Source: Haloferula rosea
GTDB lineage: Bacteria > Verrucomicrobiota > Verrucomicrobiia > Verrucomicrobiales > Akkermansiaceae
Direction: 5' to 3'
Assembly: GCF_016595525.1 (NCBI RefSeq)
Contig: NZ_JAENII010000002.1
Span: forward strand, 248,001-312,000
DNA length: 64,000 bases
A program made the position numbers and the translations under genes. The notes beneath the pieces were generated by a model. It did no database searches. It worked only from the letters and a program-made list of their open reading frames with translations, and had not been told where the DNA came from. Shown here in pieces: positions 26,060 through 35,381 of this stretch (its first letter is position 1; each line of letters begins with the position of its first letter).

Positions 26060-26668
26060 TCAGGAGCCCAGCGCCCCACGCAGCCAGTCCTCGAAAGCGG
26101 CGTGGTGATTAAGGTCGTACTGATGACTGTGGAATCCATGGGCGATGCCCGTTTGGATGTTGGCCCCGAGATCGTCGATGTAGAGGGTTTGATCCGGGTC
26201 CAGCCGGTGAGTGCGGACGACGGATTCGTAAATGGCCGGTTCGGGCTTCATCAAGCCGACTTCGAACGAATAGGTGCCACCTTCGAAGAGATCGAAGATG
26301 GCAAAGTTTTCCAGCATCCAAGGGCAGTGGATGGCGTTGGTATTCGAGAACAGGAGAAGCCGATGACCCGCTTGCTTGAGTTCCTCGACGACCCTCCACA
26401 TCGGGAGATTTGGAGTGAAGACCTGACGCCAGGCATCCAAGAATGAGGCTTCGGTCACGTGAGGACCCAGAGCGTCCAGAGAGTGACTCAAGTAATCCTC
26501 CAACGGGAGATCGCCGCGCTCGAAGGCATCCTTGGGTTCCAGCACCCGAGCCAGTCTCGCAGGTCCATCCTCGCTTCCGGGCGGGATCAACGTCTCAAGC
26601 GAGCTTTCGAAGTCGAAGTCGAGCAGGACCTTGCCGATATCGAAGAGAAACGTCTTTCTTTGAGTCAT
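26060..26668 (-). CDS. HAD-superfamily hydrolase
   Basis: A 202-residue haloacid dehalogenase-like hydrolase. Motif I is FLFDIGKVLLDFDF, where the usual DxD is DIG, so the second aspartate is replaced by glycine; this also occurs in some epoxide-hydrolase/phosphatase HADs of the YihX type. Motif II is LLFSNTNAIH, motif III is the lysine in GLMKPEPAIYES and motif IV is LYIDDLGANIQTG. The substrate is unknown. Its ATG overlaps the stop of the upstream glycosyltransferase by four bases, so the two are made together and it may dephosphorylate an intermediate of that pathway. Confidence 0.85.
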   Translation of the reverse strand: MTQRKTFLFDIGKVLLDFDFESSLETLIPPGSEDGPARLARVLEPKDAFERGDLPLEDYLSHSLDALGPHVTEASFLDAWRQVFTPNLPMWRVVEELKQAGHRLLLFSNTNAIHCPWMLENFAIFDLFEGGTYSFEVGLMKPEPAIYESVVRTHRLDPDQTLYIDDLGANIQTGIAHGFHSHQYDLNHHAAFEDWLRGALGS

Positions 26669-27768
26669 GAGTGTCCGATCTGGTCGATGATGAAGCGGGC
26701 GGCGGCGAGCCCACCGGCATTGCGTCCGTGACGGTTGAGGGCCGTTTTCATCCGGCGCCAGCCTTGGGCGTTTTCGCTGAGCATGTCACTGATCTGGGTT
26801 TGGATGGCCTCGGGGCTCGAGGCCAGGGATCCACCCCCGATCTGCCTGAGGAGTTCAAGATTCCCTTCCTCCTGGCCGGGAACCAGGTGGTGGACAAGCA
26901 TCGGGCAGCGGGCGGCGATCGCTTCGTGAACGGTGGCCCCTCCGGCCTTACCGACCACGAGGTGATGGCTGGCAAGTAGCTCGGGAACCTTGCGTGTCCA
27001 GCCCTTGATCCTCACGCGACCGGGGAACCGATCCTTGATCTCCTTGGCCCGCTCGTAAAGGAACCGGACGTTTCTTCCCAATACGATGGTCACCTTCGTA
27101 TTCGGCGAGGCTTTAAGAATCGCTTTTGAGATCCGTCGCACGTGGGGAAGCTTGGGTGTGGCGAAGTAGAGGACGTCGAAAGAATCGACGGGGGAGTCCG
27201 AGGCGAGGACGGGAACCCTTGAAAACTTTGGATCAACGCAGAAGCCCGTATCGATGACTTGTCCGGGGTCGAGGGATTGCTCGATCATTCGCCGTCGGGT
27301 CTCGTCGTCGGTGACCAGCCAGGCGTTGGCCGGGGCGTTCAGCCAGGCGGAATTGATTTCGAAGGAATCCGTCACCACGGTGATCACGGGCACCGGTGGG
27401 CGGTCTACGAGGATCCGCTCGAGGAAGTAGGGGTAGAGTGGGTAGGTCGAGACGATGGCGTCGGGCTTGAATGCGTCGATCGAGCGCGCGAGTTCCTGCT
27501 CCGGACCACGCATGAGCGGGAGTCTCTGCTTGGAGAAATCGACATCTCCGGTCGAGCGATAGATGCGGTGCCAGAGCCGGGGGTGGTGGGTGGTGACGTA
27601 GCGGTATCCCTTGCACAGCAAGCGGGTGCTCCGGGGAGCTCCGATCATGCAGGGATCCTCCACCCGGCATTCGGCGCCCATCTCTTCGGCAGCGAGCGCC
27701 AGATTGCGGGCGGCGCTGTTGTGGCCCTCACCGAAGGCAGCTGTGACGATGAGAATCCTGACGGGCAT
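26665..27768 (-). CDS. MGDG-synthase-like glycosyltransferase (GT28/UgtP type)
   Basis: A 367-residue GT-B glycosyltransferase. The N-terminal domain begins MPVRILIVTAAFGEGHNSAA, the acceptor-side loop typical of monogalactosyldiacylglycerol synthases and UgtP. The C-terminal nucleotide-sugar site is VVGKAGGATVHEAIAARCPM followed by PGQEEGN, a signature of the MGDG-synthase family. It probably puts a hexose on diacylglycerol or a similar lipid at the inner membrane. The start at ATG 27768 was used because the frame upstream to 27969 crosses the divergent gene. A HAD hydrolase is coupled downstream. The lipid product is an inference. Confidence 0.85.
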   Translation of the reverse strand: MPVRILIVTAAFGEGHNSAARNLALAAEEMGAECRVEDPCMIGAPRSTRLLCKGYRYVTTHHPRLWHRIYRSTGDVDFSKQRLPLMRGPEQELARSIDAFKPDAIVSTYPLYPYFLERILVDRPPVPVITVVTDSFEINSAWLNAPANAWLVTDDETRRRMIEQSLDPGQVIDTGFCVDPKFSRVPVLASDSPVDSFDVLYFATPKLPHVRRISKAILKASPNTKVTIVLGRNVRFLYERAKEIKDRFPGRVRIKGWTRKVPELLASHHLVVGKAGGATVHEAIAARCPMLVHHLVPGQEEGNLELLRQIGGGSLASSPEAIQTQISDMLSENAQGWRRMKTALNRHGRNAGGLAAARFIIDQIGHS

Positions 27769-27842
27769 GAGAACGGCGTGCGGGCTTTTAGGAGAAGCGA
27801 AGGATTGCGTCGAACTGCAAATGGGGTTTTCGTCCCTCCAGC

Positions 27843-28934
27843 GTGCCCTCTGGAAAGGACGAAAAGGAAGCCAAGCTGCGGGTAGTCGAGGAGGTGACTC
27901 ACTCGGAGGAGGTGCTGCGCCTTGGTGAAAACGAAGTGGAGGAAGTCGCACGTGTCGAGGTGGCTCCACCGCCGGAGTTGACGACTCGATTGGCGACGGA
28001 GGAGGCGGAATTCGAGCGCCGGACCCACGAACCGGACATTGATGTCATCATTGATGATGCCCGGGAGAGCGAGGACCTGGAAGACGACTGGCAGGAAACC
28101 TCGACGCGGGGGCCGGTGCCCTACGGTTGGTTTGTTCTGATTTTCCTGGCAATCGGTGGCGCGGTTGCGTGGTCCGCCGGGTGGTTCTCCGACGAACCGG
28201 AGGTGGTTCCTGCCGATCTGGCACGGCAGGAATCCGTCGAGCGGATGGCGGAAGACGAAGCGGAAATTCGTGAAGCGACCGAGTTGGTCGAGATGGTGGA
28301 AGCCCGGGTCCGCCAGTATGCGGATGCGGATAGCTGGGAGGGCATGCTTCCCCATGTGAGAGATCGCTCCCGCGTGGAGCCGCTGATGCGTCGATGGTAC
28401 AGGGAAGAAGACTTTGAACCCATGCCTTTCGGTCGACTCCTCGTCTTTCAACCTCTGGAGCTGGATGCCAGGAACTTCTTCATCGTCCGCTATGAGGTGA
28501 AGAAGAGCAACGAGGCCAAGAGTCTGTTGGTGGAAGACTGTGGAGACGAGGGGGTGTTCGTGGATTGGGAGACGGATGTTTGCTATCAGCCAATGCCTTG
28601 GGACCGGTATGTTGAGGAGAGGCCGGAGGGTGTGCTGCAGTTCCGGGTTCAGGTCGAACCGGACTATGCGGGGCTCTACAGTCATGAATTTCAGGATGAG
28701 AGCCGATGGTTGGCAATCCGTCTGACTGCGTTGGACTCGGATGAGTTCCTGGTCGGCTATGTGGAGCGGAGGGGAAAGGTGGAAGAGGAGATTCGGACCC
28801 TGATCGAAGACAACCAATATCGGCCGGTTTCGGTCGTGCTTCGACTGCGTGTCCCGGCGAACGTGAAGTCCTTGAGGGGCGTGGTGATCGAGGAGGTGGT
28901 GAGCAATCGATGGCTCATTCAGGAAGAGAAGTGA
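27843..28934 (+). CDS. Single-span membrane protein of unknown function
   Basis: A 363-residue protein with a GTG start. The first 90 residues are strongly acidic and low in structure (EVEEVARVEVAPPPE, EPDIDVIIDDARESEDLEDD). One membrane span follows at about residues 93-115 (YGWFVLIFLAIGGAVAWSAG), then an extracytoplasmic domain of about 240 residues with an initial helix (AEIREATELVEMVEARVRQY) and a beta-rich end (VSVVLRLRVPANVKSLRGVV). I do not recognise the family. It is followed 43 bp later by the membrane-bound sulfatase-fold enzyme on the same strand, so the two may work together at the membrane. Confidence 0.65.
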   Translation: MPSGKDEKEAKLRVVEEVTHSEEVLRLGENEVEEVARVEVAPPPELTTRLATEEAEFERRTHEPDIDVIIDDARESEDLEDDWQETSTRGPVPYGWFVLIFLAIGGAVAWSAGWFSDEPEVVPADLARQESVERMAEDEAEIREATELVEMVEARVRQYADADSWEGMLPHVRDRSRVEPLMRRWYREEDFEPMPFGRLLVFQPLELDARNFFIVRYEVKKSNEAKSLLVEDCGDEGVFVDWETDVCYQPMPWDRYVEERPEGVLQFRVQVEPDYAGLYSHEFQDESRWLAIRLTALDSDEFLVGYVERRGKVEEEIRTLIEDNQYRPVSVVLRLRVPANVKSLRGVVIEEVVSNRWLIQEEK

Positions 28935-28977
28935 CCCCGCTTGCGCCATCGGTGCTGGGGTGGCAGGGTGCCGCCGC

Positions 28978-31161
28978 ATGGCATCGTCGGATTCACCGCA
29001 TTTGAAGGGAGCTTGGAGGATCGCAGCGGGGATCTTCCTGTTTCTCGGGTTTCACTATGGGAGTGCGCTGTGGCGACTCGCGACGCGCACGGGAGGCATG
29101 GACAGCAAGTTCAGTCAGGTCGCGGTCGATGACTACCGGGGGTTCCTGATCAGCCAGAACCTTCTGGTCCTCGTGGCCTACCTCATTATCGGAGTCGTAG
29201 CTTGGCTCGTGCTGGTGCCCATGCTTTCGCGGCTGGCAGCGAAGTGGGCGACGTCATCCCGGTGGAAGTTGATCGGGATGACCGTTGTGGCGTGCGCCAT
29301 CCTGCACGGCTATTTCATGTTCCGCCTGGTCGACTCCCGACCCTATTTCACCAGTGACGCTGCTTTCGGCACTTGGTACTACGCGGTACTGGAGCTTCCG
29401 CCCGAATCGTGGAAGCCCGTCATCCATCTGGTGCTATTCAAGATCCCGGTATGGATCACCGTGGTGGGGGTGACCGTGTGGTGGTGGCGTCAGTCGGGTC
29501 GCCTCGGACGCATCCTCATGTCGACCGCGGCCTTGGCCGTGACCGCAACCCTTGGAGTTCGCGTCATCGGAGTGTCATCCGGTGGAGGAGCAGTGGGGTC
29601 CGGAACGGGAGAGGCGATGAATGTGATTGTGATCGGCTCTGACTCCTTGCGTGGCGACAAGCTGGGCTATGCTGGCTACCGGCCCGCCCGGACCGACGGG
29701 GACGCGGGTGATGGCGTTTCCCCCCATATCGATCAGTGGGCTCAGGGAGCTGCGGTTTTCGAACTCTGTCGGACGCCGATCGGATCGACCCTCGAGTCGG
29801 GGATCTCGGCGATGACTTCCACCTACCCCCACACGCATGGAATCCGTCAGATGTTTCCTACCCGGGAGGAGGTGGAGGAAATGCAGCAGCGGACCACCCC
29901 CTTGGCCGAAGTCCTTGCCAATGAGGGTTACCAAACCGCGGCGGTAGGCGACTGGTGTGCGGGCTTCTTCGAATTGACTCCGTTGGGGTTTGAGAAGGTC
30001 AGTGTCTCCAGCTTCGACAGCTTTCAGATCTACATGAGCCAGGTGGTGTTCATGGCCCACTTCGTGGTCCCGATGTATTTTGACAACGAGCTTGGCTATC
30101 GACTGTTTCCCCAAATCCAGTCGTTCGCGCAGTTCGTGACTCCCGAGGTGGTGACCCGTCGGGTGGAGAAGATGATCGAGGAACAGGCATCACGTGAGGA
30201 ACCGTTCTTCTGGAACGTGTTTTACTCCTGCAACCACCTCCCGTATCGAGCCGCGGAGCCTTACAATCGCCTGTTTTCCGATCCCGACTACAAGGGGCCG
30301 AATGCGACCGGGGTGGATTTCGACATTGATGCCTTCATTGGAGGCACCGATCTGGAGGACAAGTGGGCGGCATTGCCCGAGGAAGAGGCCCGGCAGATCC
30401 GGGCGCTTTACGATGGTTGCACCCGACAGTTTGATGACTGCTTTCAGCGGATCCTCGATGCGTTGGAGAAGCACGGCCTGCGGGATCGTACGATCATTGT
30501 CCTCACGGCGGATCATGGTGACGACCTGTATGAGGAAGGTGTCACGCTGGGGCATGGCCTCAGCTTCCAGGGCGGGGATGCGAGTTACCATGTGCCACTG
30601 GCGATCGATGTGCCGGGTCAAGGAGCACCTCGTTTCACGGAGTCCGTCAGGACCCTCGACCTTGCCCCGACGATCGCCGATCTGTTGGAGGTTCCGGTGC
30701 ACGAATCGTGGGAAGGAGAAAGCCTCAAGCCGTGGTTGGACGACCCGGATCAGGCCACGCCACTTCCCTTTTATGGCGAGACCCAGTTTCCCTTCATCCA
30801 GTTCCGTGTCGATGGCGTGAAGCGTCCCCAACTGCCTCCGATGGACGGCCTGACGATGATTGATGCGGACTTCAACCATCAGTTTGTGATTCGTCCCGAG
30901 TTCCGCAAACCGCTGGTGGACTCAAAGCAGAGGTGCCTGCGGACCAGGGATTGGAAGCTGGTGTGTACGCCCACCGCCGGAGGAGAGCGCCACTACCAGT
31001 TATTCCATACGAAGTCGGATCCTGCTAGTACGAAGGATCTCGTTGATGCCCGTCCGGACGTTCTGGCGCCGATGCGGTCGGCCTTGGAACGCTGGATGGA
31101 TGAAGGGGAGGAAACCCTGATTGGAGAGATGTTTCCCGAGGGGGAGCCCGCTGGCCGTTAG
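28978..31161 (+). CDS. Membrane-anchored sulfatase-fold enzyme with threonine-type active site
   Basis: A 727-residue protein with about four or five N-terminal spans (IAAGIFLFLGFHYGSALW, NLLVLVAYLIIGVVAWLVLV, MTVVACAILHGYFMF, PVWITVVGVTVWWW, and a fifth near MSTAALAVTATLGV) and a large alkaline-phosphatase/sulfatase domain. Metal sites are NVIVIGSDSLRGDKLGY and IIVLTADHGDDLYEEGV. Where arylsulfatases have CxPSR, it reads PIGSTLESG before STYPHTHGIR, so the nucleophile should be T271, without formylglycine. That is the pattern of phosphoglycerol or phosphoethanolamine transferases (LtaS, EptA) and some phosphatases. I therefore doubt that it is a true sulfatase. A GTG at 28960 is an alternative start. 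Confidence 0.8.
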   Translation: MASSDSPHLKGAWRIAAGIFLFLGFHYGSALWRLATRTGGMDSKFSQVAVDDYRGFLISQNLLVLVAYLIIGVVAWLVLVPMLSRLAAKWATSSRWKLIGMTVVACAILHGYFMFRLVDSRPYFTSDAAFGTWYYAVLELPPESWKPVIHLVLFKIPVWITVVGVTVWWWRQSGRLGRILMSTAALAVTATLGVRVIGVSSGGGAVGSGTGEAMNVIVIGSDSLRGDKLGYAGYRPARTDGDAGDGVSPHIDQWAQGAAVFELCRTPIGSTLESGISAMTSTYPHTHGIRQMFPTREEVEEMQQRTTPLAEVLANEGYQTAAVGDWCAGFFELTPLGFEKVSVSSFDSFQIYMSQVVFMAHFVVPMYFDNELGYRLFPQIQSFAQFVTPEVVTRRVEKMIEEQASREEPFFWNVFYSCNHLPYRAAEPYNRLFSDPDYKGPNATGVDFDIDAFIGGTDLEDKWAALPEEEARQIRALYDGCTRQFDDCFQRILDALEKHGLRDRTIIVLTADHGDDLYEEGVTLGHGLSFQGGDASYHVPLAIDVPGQGAPRFTESVRTLDLAPTIADLLEVPVHESWEGESLKPWLDDPDQATPLPFYGETQFPFIQFRVDGVKRPQLPPMDGLTMIDADFNHQFVIRPEFRKPLVDSKQRCLRTRDWKLVCTPTAGGERHYQLFHTKSDPASTKDLVDARPDVLAPMRSALERWMDEGEETLIGEMFPEGEPAGR

Positions 31162-32270
31162 ATCCCGAGGGCCTCTCGCGGGCTGATGGCCGTGAGGTCG
31201 TGGGCCTCGGCCACGGGTCGGCAGGTCAGTTGTCCTTCGAAACAGTTCAGGCCTCCGAGGAATTCCGGGTGCCTGCGGCAGGCTTCGTGCACACCTTCCG
31301 ATGCCAGAAGTCCGGTCCAGCGCTGGGTCACGTTGCTGAGCGCCTGGGTGGCCGTGCGAGCGTAGGCGCCGGGCATATTGGCCACGCAGTAGTGGGTCAC
31401 CCCTTCTTCGACGTAGGTCGGGGAATGGTGGGTCGTGGGTCGGGTCGTCTCGGCGCACCCCCCTTGATCGACCGCGATGTCGACGAACACGCTCTGCTCG
31501 GGCATGATACGCAGCATGTCGCGGGTGATGAGCTTGGGCGCCTTGGCGCCGGGAACCAGCACCGCGCCGATGACCAGATCCACTCGTGGGAGAAGTTCGC
31601 TCAGATTGGCTTCGCTGGAATACACGGTGCGCGCTCCATCCATGGTGATGTCGAGGAATCTCATGCGGTCGAAGTCGACTTCGAGGATGGTGACATCGGC
31701 ACCGATTCCGGTCGCGACGCGGGCAGCGTTCACTCCGGCGGTGCCGCCACCGATGACGACGACCCGTCCCGGAGCCACTCCCGGGACTCCTCCGAGCAGG
31801 GTGCCACGGCCACCGGCATGCTTGGCGAGGTGGTAGGAGCCAACGATCGATGACATCCGGCCTGCGATTTCACTCATCGGCTCGAGGAGCGGGAGTCGTC
31901 CGTTGACCTCCACGGTCTCGTAGGCGATCGCAGTGCACCCCGTGGCGAGAAGCGACTCCGTCAGTGGCTTGGAAGCAGCGAGGTGAAGATAGGTAAATAG
32001 GGTGTGGCGAGGCTCGAGTAGTGCGATCTCAGAAGCCTGGGGCTCCTTGACCTTCACGATCAGGTCGGCGGCCTCGAAGACGGCTTGGGCGCTGGACGCA
32101 ACGGTGACGCCTTGGGCTCCATACTGTTCGTCGCCATAGCTCGAGCCGTCGCCTGCTCCGGTCTCCACGAAGACCTGATGTCCCCGGCGCACCAGTTCGC
32201 CGGCGGCGCTTGGGATCATGGCGACTCGATGTTCCTGGGGTTTGATCTCTTTTGGGATACCGATTTTCAT
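31158..32270 (-). CDS. ald: Alanine dehydrogenase
   Basis: NAD-dependent conversion of L-alanine to pyruvate and ammonium, or the reverse for nitrogen assimilation. The 370-residue length is normal. [20 protein letters not shown] is the family N-terminus with the substrate lysine and arginine; the NAD site is [19 protein letters not shown] near residues 165-183. Other family blocks are [21 protein letters not shown] and the loop [19 protein letters not shown]. The ATG at 32268-32270 was chosen over the open frame to 32366 because it gives this N-terminus. Its stop overlaps the convergent sulfatase-fold gene by four bases. Confidence 0.95.
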   Translation of the reverse strand: MKIGIPKEIKPQEHRVAMIPSAAGELVRRGHQVFVETGAGDGSSYGDEQYGAQGVTVASSAQAVFEAADLIVKVKEPQASEIALLEPRHTLFTYLHLAASKPLTESLLATGCTAIAYETVEVNGRLPLLEPMSEIAGRMSSIVGSYHLAKHAGGRGTLLGGVPGVAPGRVVVIGGGTAGVNAARVATGIGADVTILEVDFDRMRFLDITMDGARTVYSSEANLSELLPRVDLVIGAVLVPGAKAPKLITRDMLRIMPEQSVFVDIAVDQGGCAETTRPTTHHSPTYVEEGVTHYCVANMPGAYARTATQALSNVTQRWTGLLASEGVHEACRRHPEFLGGLNCFEGQLTCRPVAEAHDLTAISPREALGI

Positions 32271-32460
32271 ACGCGGAGGTTGGATGAGTGATTCTCGCGC
32301 AGCGTAGGCGGCCGAGTGGGCGGCGTCTTGACGAAATCGGGGTCGATGGTGGCAGGATTTACGCAAATCCGGCTCCGGACCGCAGCGGGTGAGATTCCGG
32401 CTTCATATTTGCTTGCCTCCGCGGGGCGCGAACGACAATTTCTCCCGGCCGTCAGGTAAA

Positions 32461-32536
32461 GCCCGTTTAGCTCAGTTGGTAGAGCGCCATCTTTGTAAGT
32501 TGGATGTCACTGGTTCAAATCCGGTAACGGGCTCCA
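32461..32536 (+). tRNA. tRNA-Thr (TGT)
   Basis: The gene begins GCCCGTTTAGCTCAG and closes with AACGGGC, discriminator T and an encoded CCA at 32534-32536. The acceptor stem pairs fully. The anticodon loop TTTGTAA carries TGT, reading ACA/ACN threonine codons. The anticodon stem has one T-T mismatch. A T-run follows the CCA and could help end transcription. Confidence 0.9.
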
Positions 32537-32644
32537 TTTTTTCCCTTGGCGTGAGTGCTTCCGCCGCCGCGCCAATTTTCGCCGGAGCTTCGCTGAACAA
32601 GGCTTCTTCTTGGCTGCGCTGGTCTCCCTGTATCCCGCTCATTC

Positions 32645-34117
32645 ATGAAAATTCTCTTCGTTTCCCCGAAAAAGGCCGACTCCGGGTTGGCTGCGTTTCC
32701 CGTCTTCTCGAAAAATCGTCTGGAGGGTGTGGCCCGGGAGTATCGGAAGGATTCGAAAGGTCAGTTCGGTCGTTTGCTCAAGGCGGCGGGTTTCGAAGGC
32801 GAGGCCGGAACGAGGGTGATCCAGCATGTGCTGCAAGGGAGTCGCGCCGTCCTGCATTTGGTGGGATCCGGGGCACGTCGCGAATTTGATGCCGAGCGCT
32901 TCGGGGCTGAGGTCATCAAGGAGCATGGCATGGGGAATCATTTGTCCATCACGCTTCATCTCGATGGGTTCGGGTTGTCACCGGATGAAACGGCGCGTGC
33001 CGCCGTGGGTGCCAGACTGGCGGCCTATCAGTTCCTGAAGTATCGGACCACCGGAAGGGGCATGACGGCGACGAGTGTGAAAACGGTGCGGGTTTCCGTC
33101 GATTCTCCGGCCAAGGCCAGAGCGGCCTATCAGGGGTTTCATGGGCCGGTTTGCGATGGGCAGTTGCTTGCCCGGGATCTTGTCAACGAGCCAGCCAACA
33201 AACTCTATCCGAAGTCCTATGCCTCTCGTATCAGAAGGCTCGGCAAGCTTGGGTTGGAGGTCGAGGTTCTTGGCGAGAGCAAGATGAAGGCACTCGGAAT
33301 GCACGCTTTGGTTGGTGTCGGGCAGGGATCGCCCCGCGAGTCCCAGCTGGTGGTGATGAAGTGGAACGGGGGTCGGAAGAAGGATAAGCCGGTCTGTCTG
33401 GTCGGGAAAGGAGTCACCTTTGACACCGGCGGAATCTCGCTGAAGCCCGGCGCCGGCATGTGGGACATGAAGGCCGACATGGGAGGATCGGCCGCGGTGG
33501 TAGGCGCGATGATGGCCGTCGCCGGTCGCAAGGCGAAGGCAAACGTGGTGGGCATCGTGGGCTTGGTGGAGAACATGCCCGACGGGCTGGCTCAGAACCC
33601 CGGCGATGTCGTGACCTCAATGTCAGGGCAGACCATCGAAGTGCAGAATACCGACGCGGAAGGGCGCCTGGTGCTGGCGGATGCACTGTGGTATGGGAAA
33701 ACCAAGTTCAAGCCGAAGGCGATGGTGGATCTTGCGACGCTGACGGGCGCCATTCTGGTTGCGCTGGGGCATGAGCACGCCGGCCTTTTTTCGAACTCCG
33801 ACACGTTGGCTAGTGCTTTCGTGAAGGCATCGGCCGCGTCGGGGGAAAAGACGTGGAGGCTGCCTTTGGATCCAGCTTACGACCGCATGATCGATTCCGC
33901 TGTTGCCGACATGAAGAACATCGGTGGCCGGGAAGCAGGCTCGATCACGGCAGCTCAGTTCCTGCAACGCTTCGTTGGCGATACGCCATGGGTCCACCTG
34001 GATGTGGCGGGCACGGCGATGAAGAATGCAAGAACCGACCCGCGGGAGACGACGCTTGGAACCGGTTTCGGGGTGCGTCTCCTGAATCAGTGGATCAAGG
34101 ACAGCTACGAATCCTGA
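32645..34117 (+). CDS. pepA: Leucyl aminopeptidase (M17)
   Basis: Cytosolic zinc or manganese aminopeptidase, 490 residues. The N-terminal 170 residues form the variable macro-like domain. The catalytic domain shows VGKGVTFDTGGISLKP (metal-binding lysine and aspartate), MKADMGGSAAVVGAM, and the M17 signature VQNTDAEGRLVLADAL near residues 335-350. The LARDLVNEPANKLYP block is also diagnostic. The gene stands about 110 bp after tRNA-Thr and is convergent with kamA, with a gap of nine bases. The start codon follows directly from the family N-terminus and no unusual feature was seen. Confidence 0.95.
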   Translation: MKILFVSPKKADSGLAAFPVFSKNRLEGVAREYRKDSKGQFGRLLKAAGFEGEAGTRVIQHVLQGSRAVLHLVGSGARREFDAERFGAEVIKEHGMGNHLSITLHLDGFGLSPDETARAAVGARLAAYQFLKYRTTGRGMTATSVKTVRVSVDSPAKARAAYQGFHGPVCDGQLLARDLVNEPANKLYPKSYASRIRRLGKLGLEVEVLGESKMKALGMHALVGVGQGSPRESQLVVMKWNGGRKKDKPVCLVGKGVTFDTGGISLKPGAGMWDMKADMGGSAAVVGAMMAVAGRKAKANVVGIVGLVENMPDGLAQNPGDVVTSMSGQTIEVQNTDAEGRLVLADALWYGKTKFKPKAMVDLATLTGAILVALGHEHAGLFSNSDTLASAFVKASAASGEKTWRLPLDPAYDRMIDSAVADMKNIGGREAGSITAAQFLQRFVGDTPWVHLDVAGTAMKNARTDPRETTLGTGFGVRLLNQWIKDSYES

Positions 34118-34126
34118 CAACACCTG

Positions 34127-35320
34127 TCAGGAGCAGCAGGCGGATTGCTCCTTGAGGGCGATGAGATCGCTTTCGGGGGCCTCGCTCGGCTCTGGATAGG
34201 TAAAGGTTTCTCCCTCGTAGTTTCGCAGCGTCACCTTCTCGTGATCCCGCTGCAGGATGTAGTCTGGGTTCAACGGGATCTTGCCACCGCCACCCGGTCC
34301 ATCGATGACGAACTGCGGGATGGCGTAGCCAGTGGTGTGGCCGCGCAGGCCTTCGATGATCTCGAGGCCTTTGGAGACCGATGTTCGCAGGTGCGATGAG
34401 CCTTTGATCAGATCGCACTGATAGAGATAGTAGGGGCGAACGCGGCACATGAGGAGTTTGTGGACCAGTGCCTTCTGCACCTCCACCGAGTCGTTCACGC
34501 CCTTGAGCAGGACGCTCTGGTTTCCGAGCGGCACACCAGCATCGGCGAGTCGCCCGAGAGCTTCCTGCACTTCGGTGGTGAGTTCCTTCGGGTGGTTCGT
34601 GTGGATCGAGATGAAGAGCGGGTGATACTTCTTCAGCATCTCGCACAGTGCCGGTGTGATCCGCTGGGGAAGGAAAATGGGGATTCGCGATCCGATCCGC
34701 ACGAACTGGATGTGTGGAATCGCATGAAGCCGGCTGAGGATTTTCTCCAGCTTGGCATCGGAGAAGAGCAAAGGATCGCCCCCTGATAGAAGGACGTCAC
34801 GAACTTGTGGTGTCTTCTCCAGATATTCGAACGCAGCCTCCCACTGGGTCTCCAGTTGCTGCTCTCCGACGCCTGAAACCACTCGGGAGCGGGTGCAGTA
34901 GCGGCAGTAGGAAGCACAGCGGTCGGTAACAAGGAAGAGGACACGGTCGGGGTAGCGGTGCACCAGTCCGGGAACGGGCATGTGTGAATCCTCGCCACAC
35001 GGGTCGGCCATTTCCTCCGGGGCGGTCCAACCTTCCTCGAGGCGGGGGACGATCTGCCGCCGGATCGGGCAGTCGGGATCATCGGCATCGATGAGGTTGA
35101 AAAAATGCGGGGTCACCGACATGGCCAGTTTGTTGCCGGCCAGCAGCACACCGGCGCGTTCGACGTCGGTCAGTTCGATATGCTGCTCGAGGTCGGTCAG
35201 GGTGTTGACCCGATTCTTCAACTGCCACTGGTGGCTGTCCCAATCCGCCATGGCGTCTTGAGGCCAGTAGCCGGGAGCGTGTGAACGGAAGGTGGTGAGG
35301 TCGTCGTTTGGGGCGGCCAT
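34127..35320 (-). CDS. KamA-family radical SAM aminomutase (lysine 2,3-aminomutase-like)
   Basis: A 397-residue PLP- and SAM-dependent enzyme. The [4Fe-4S] site is CASYCRYCTRSRVV near residues 136-149, followed by VLLSGGDPLL, the SAM-binding glycine-rich block, and FVRIGSRIPIFLPQRI. The PLP lysine is expected in DGPGGGGKIPLNPDY. The family includes lysine 2,3-aminomutase (beta-lysine for osmolytes or lysine fermentation) and EpmB, which modifies elongation factor P. EpmB proteins are shorter, about 340 residues, and no epmA or efp gene is near, so a KamA role is favoured. The C-terminus ends in a cysteine pair (SACCS). Confidence 0.88.
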   Translation of the reverse strand: MAAPNDDLTTFRSHAPGYWPQDAMADWDSHQWQLKNRVNTLTDLEQHIELTDVERAGVLLAGNKLAMSVTPHFFNLIDADDPDCPIRRQIVPRLEEGWTAPEEMADPCGEDSHMPVPGLVHRYPDRVLFLVTDRCASYCRYCTRSRVVSGVGEQQLETQWEAAFEYLEKTPQVRDVLLSGGDPLLFSDAKLEKILSRLHAIPHIQFVRIGSRIPIFLPQRITPALCEMLKKYHPLFISIHTNHPKELTTEVQEALGRLADAGVPLGNQSVLLKGVNDSVEVQKALVHKLLMCRVRPYYLYQCDLIKGSSHLRTSVSKGLEIIEGLRGHTTGYAIPQFVIDGPGGGGKIPLNPDYILQRDHEKVTLRNYEGETFTYPEPSEAPESDLIALKEQSACCS

Positions 35321-35381
35321 GCGAATAGACGGAGGTTAGGGCGCATCCTGCTCGTGTCAAATGGGGGGATTGCCGTGCCTG

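Noticed and set aside
27645-28979. A 444-codon minus-strand open frame over the start of the membrane-protein gene
   Set aside because: It overlaps the MGDG-synthase-like gene and the single-span protein gene, lacks motifs and has shadow-like composition.
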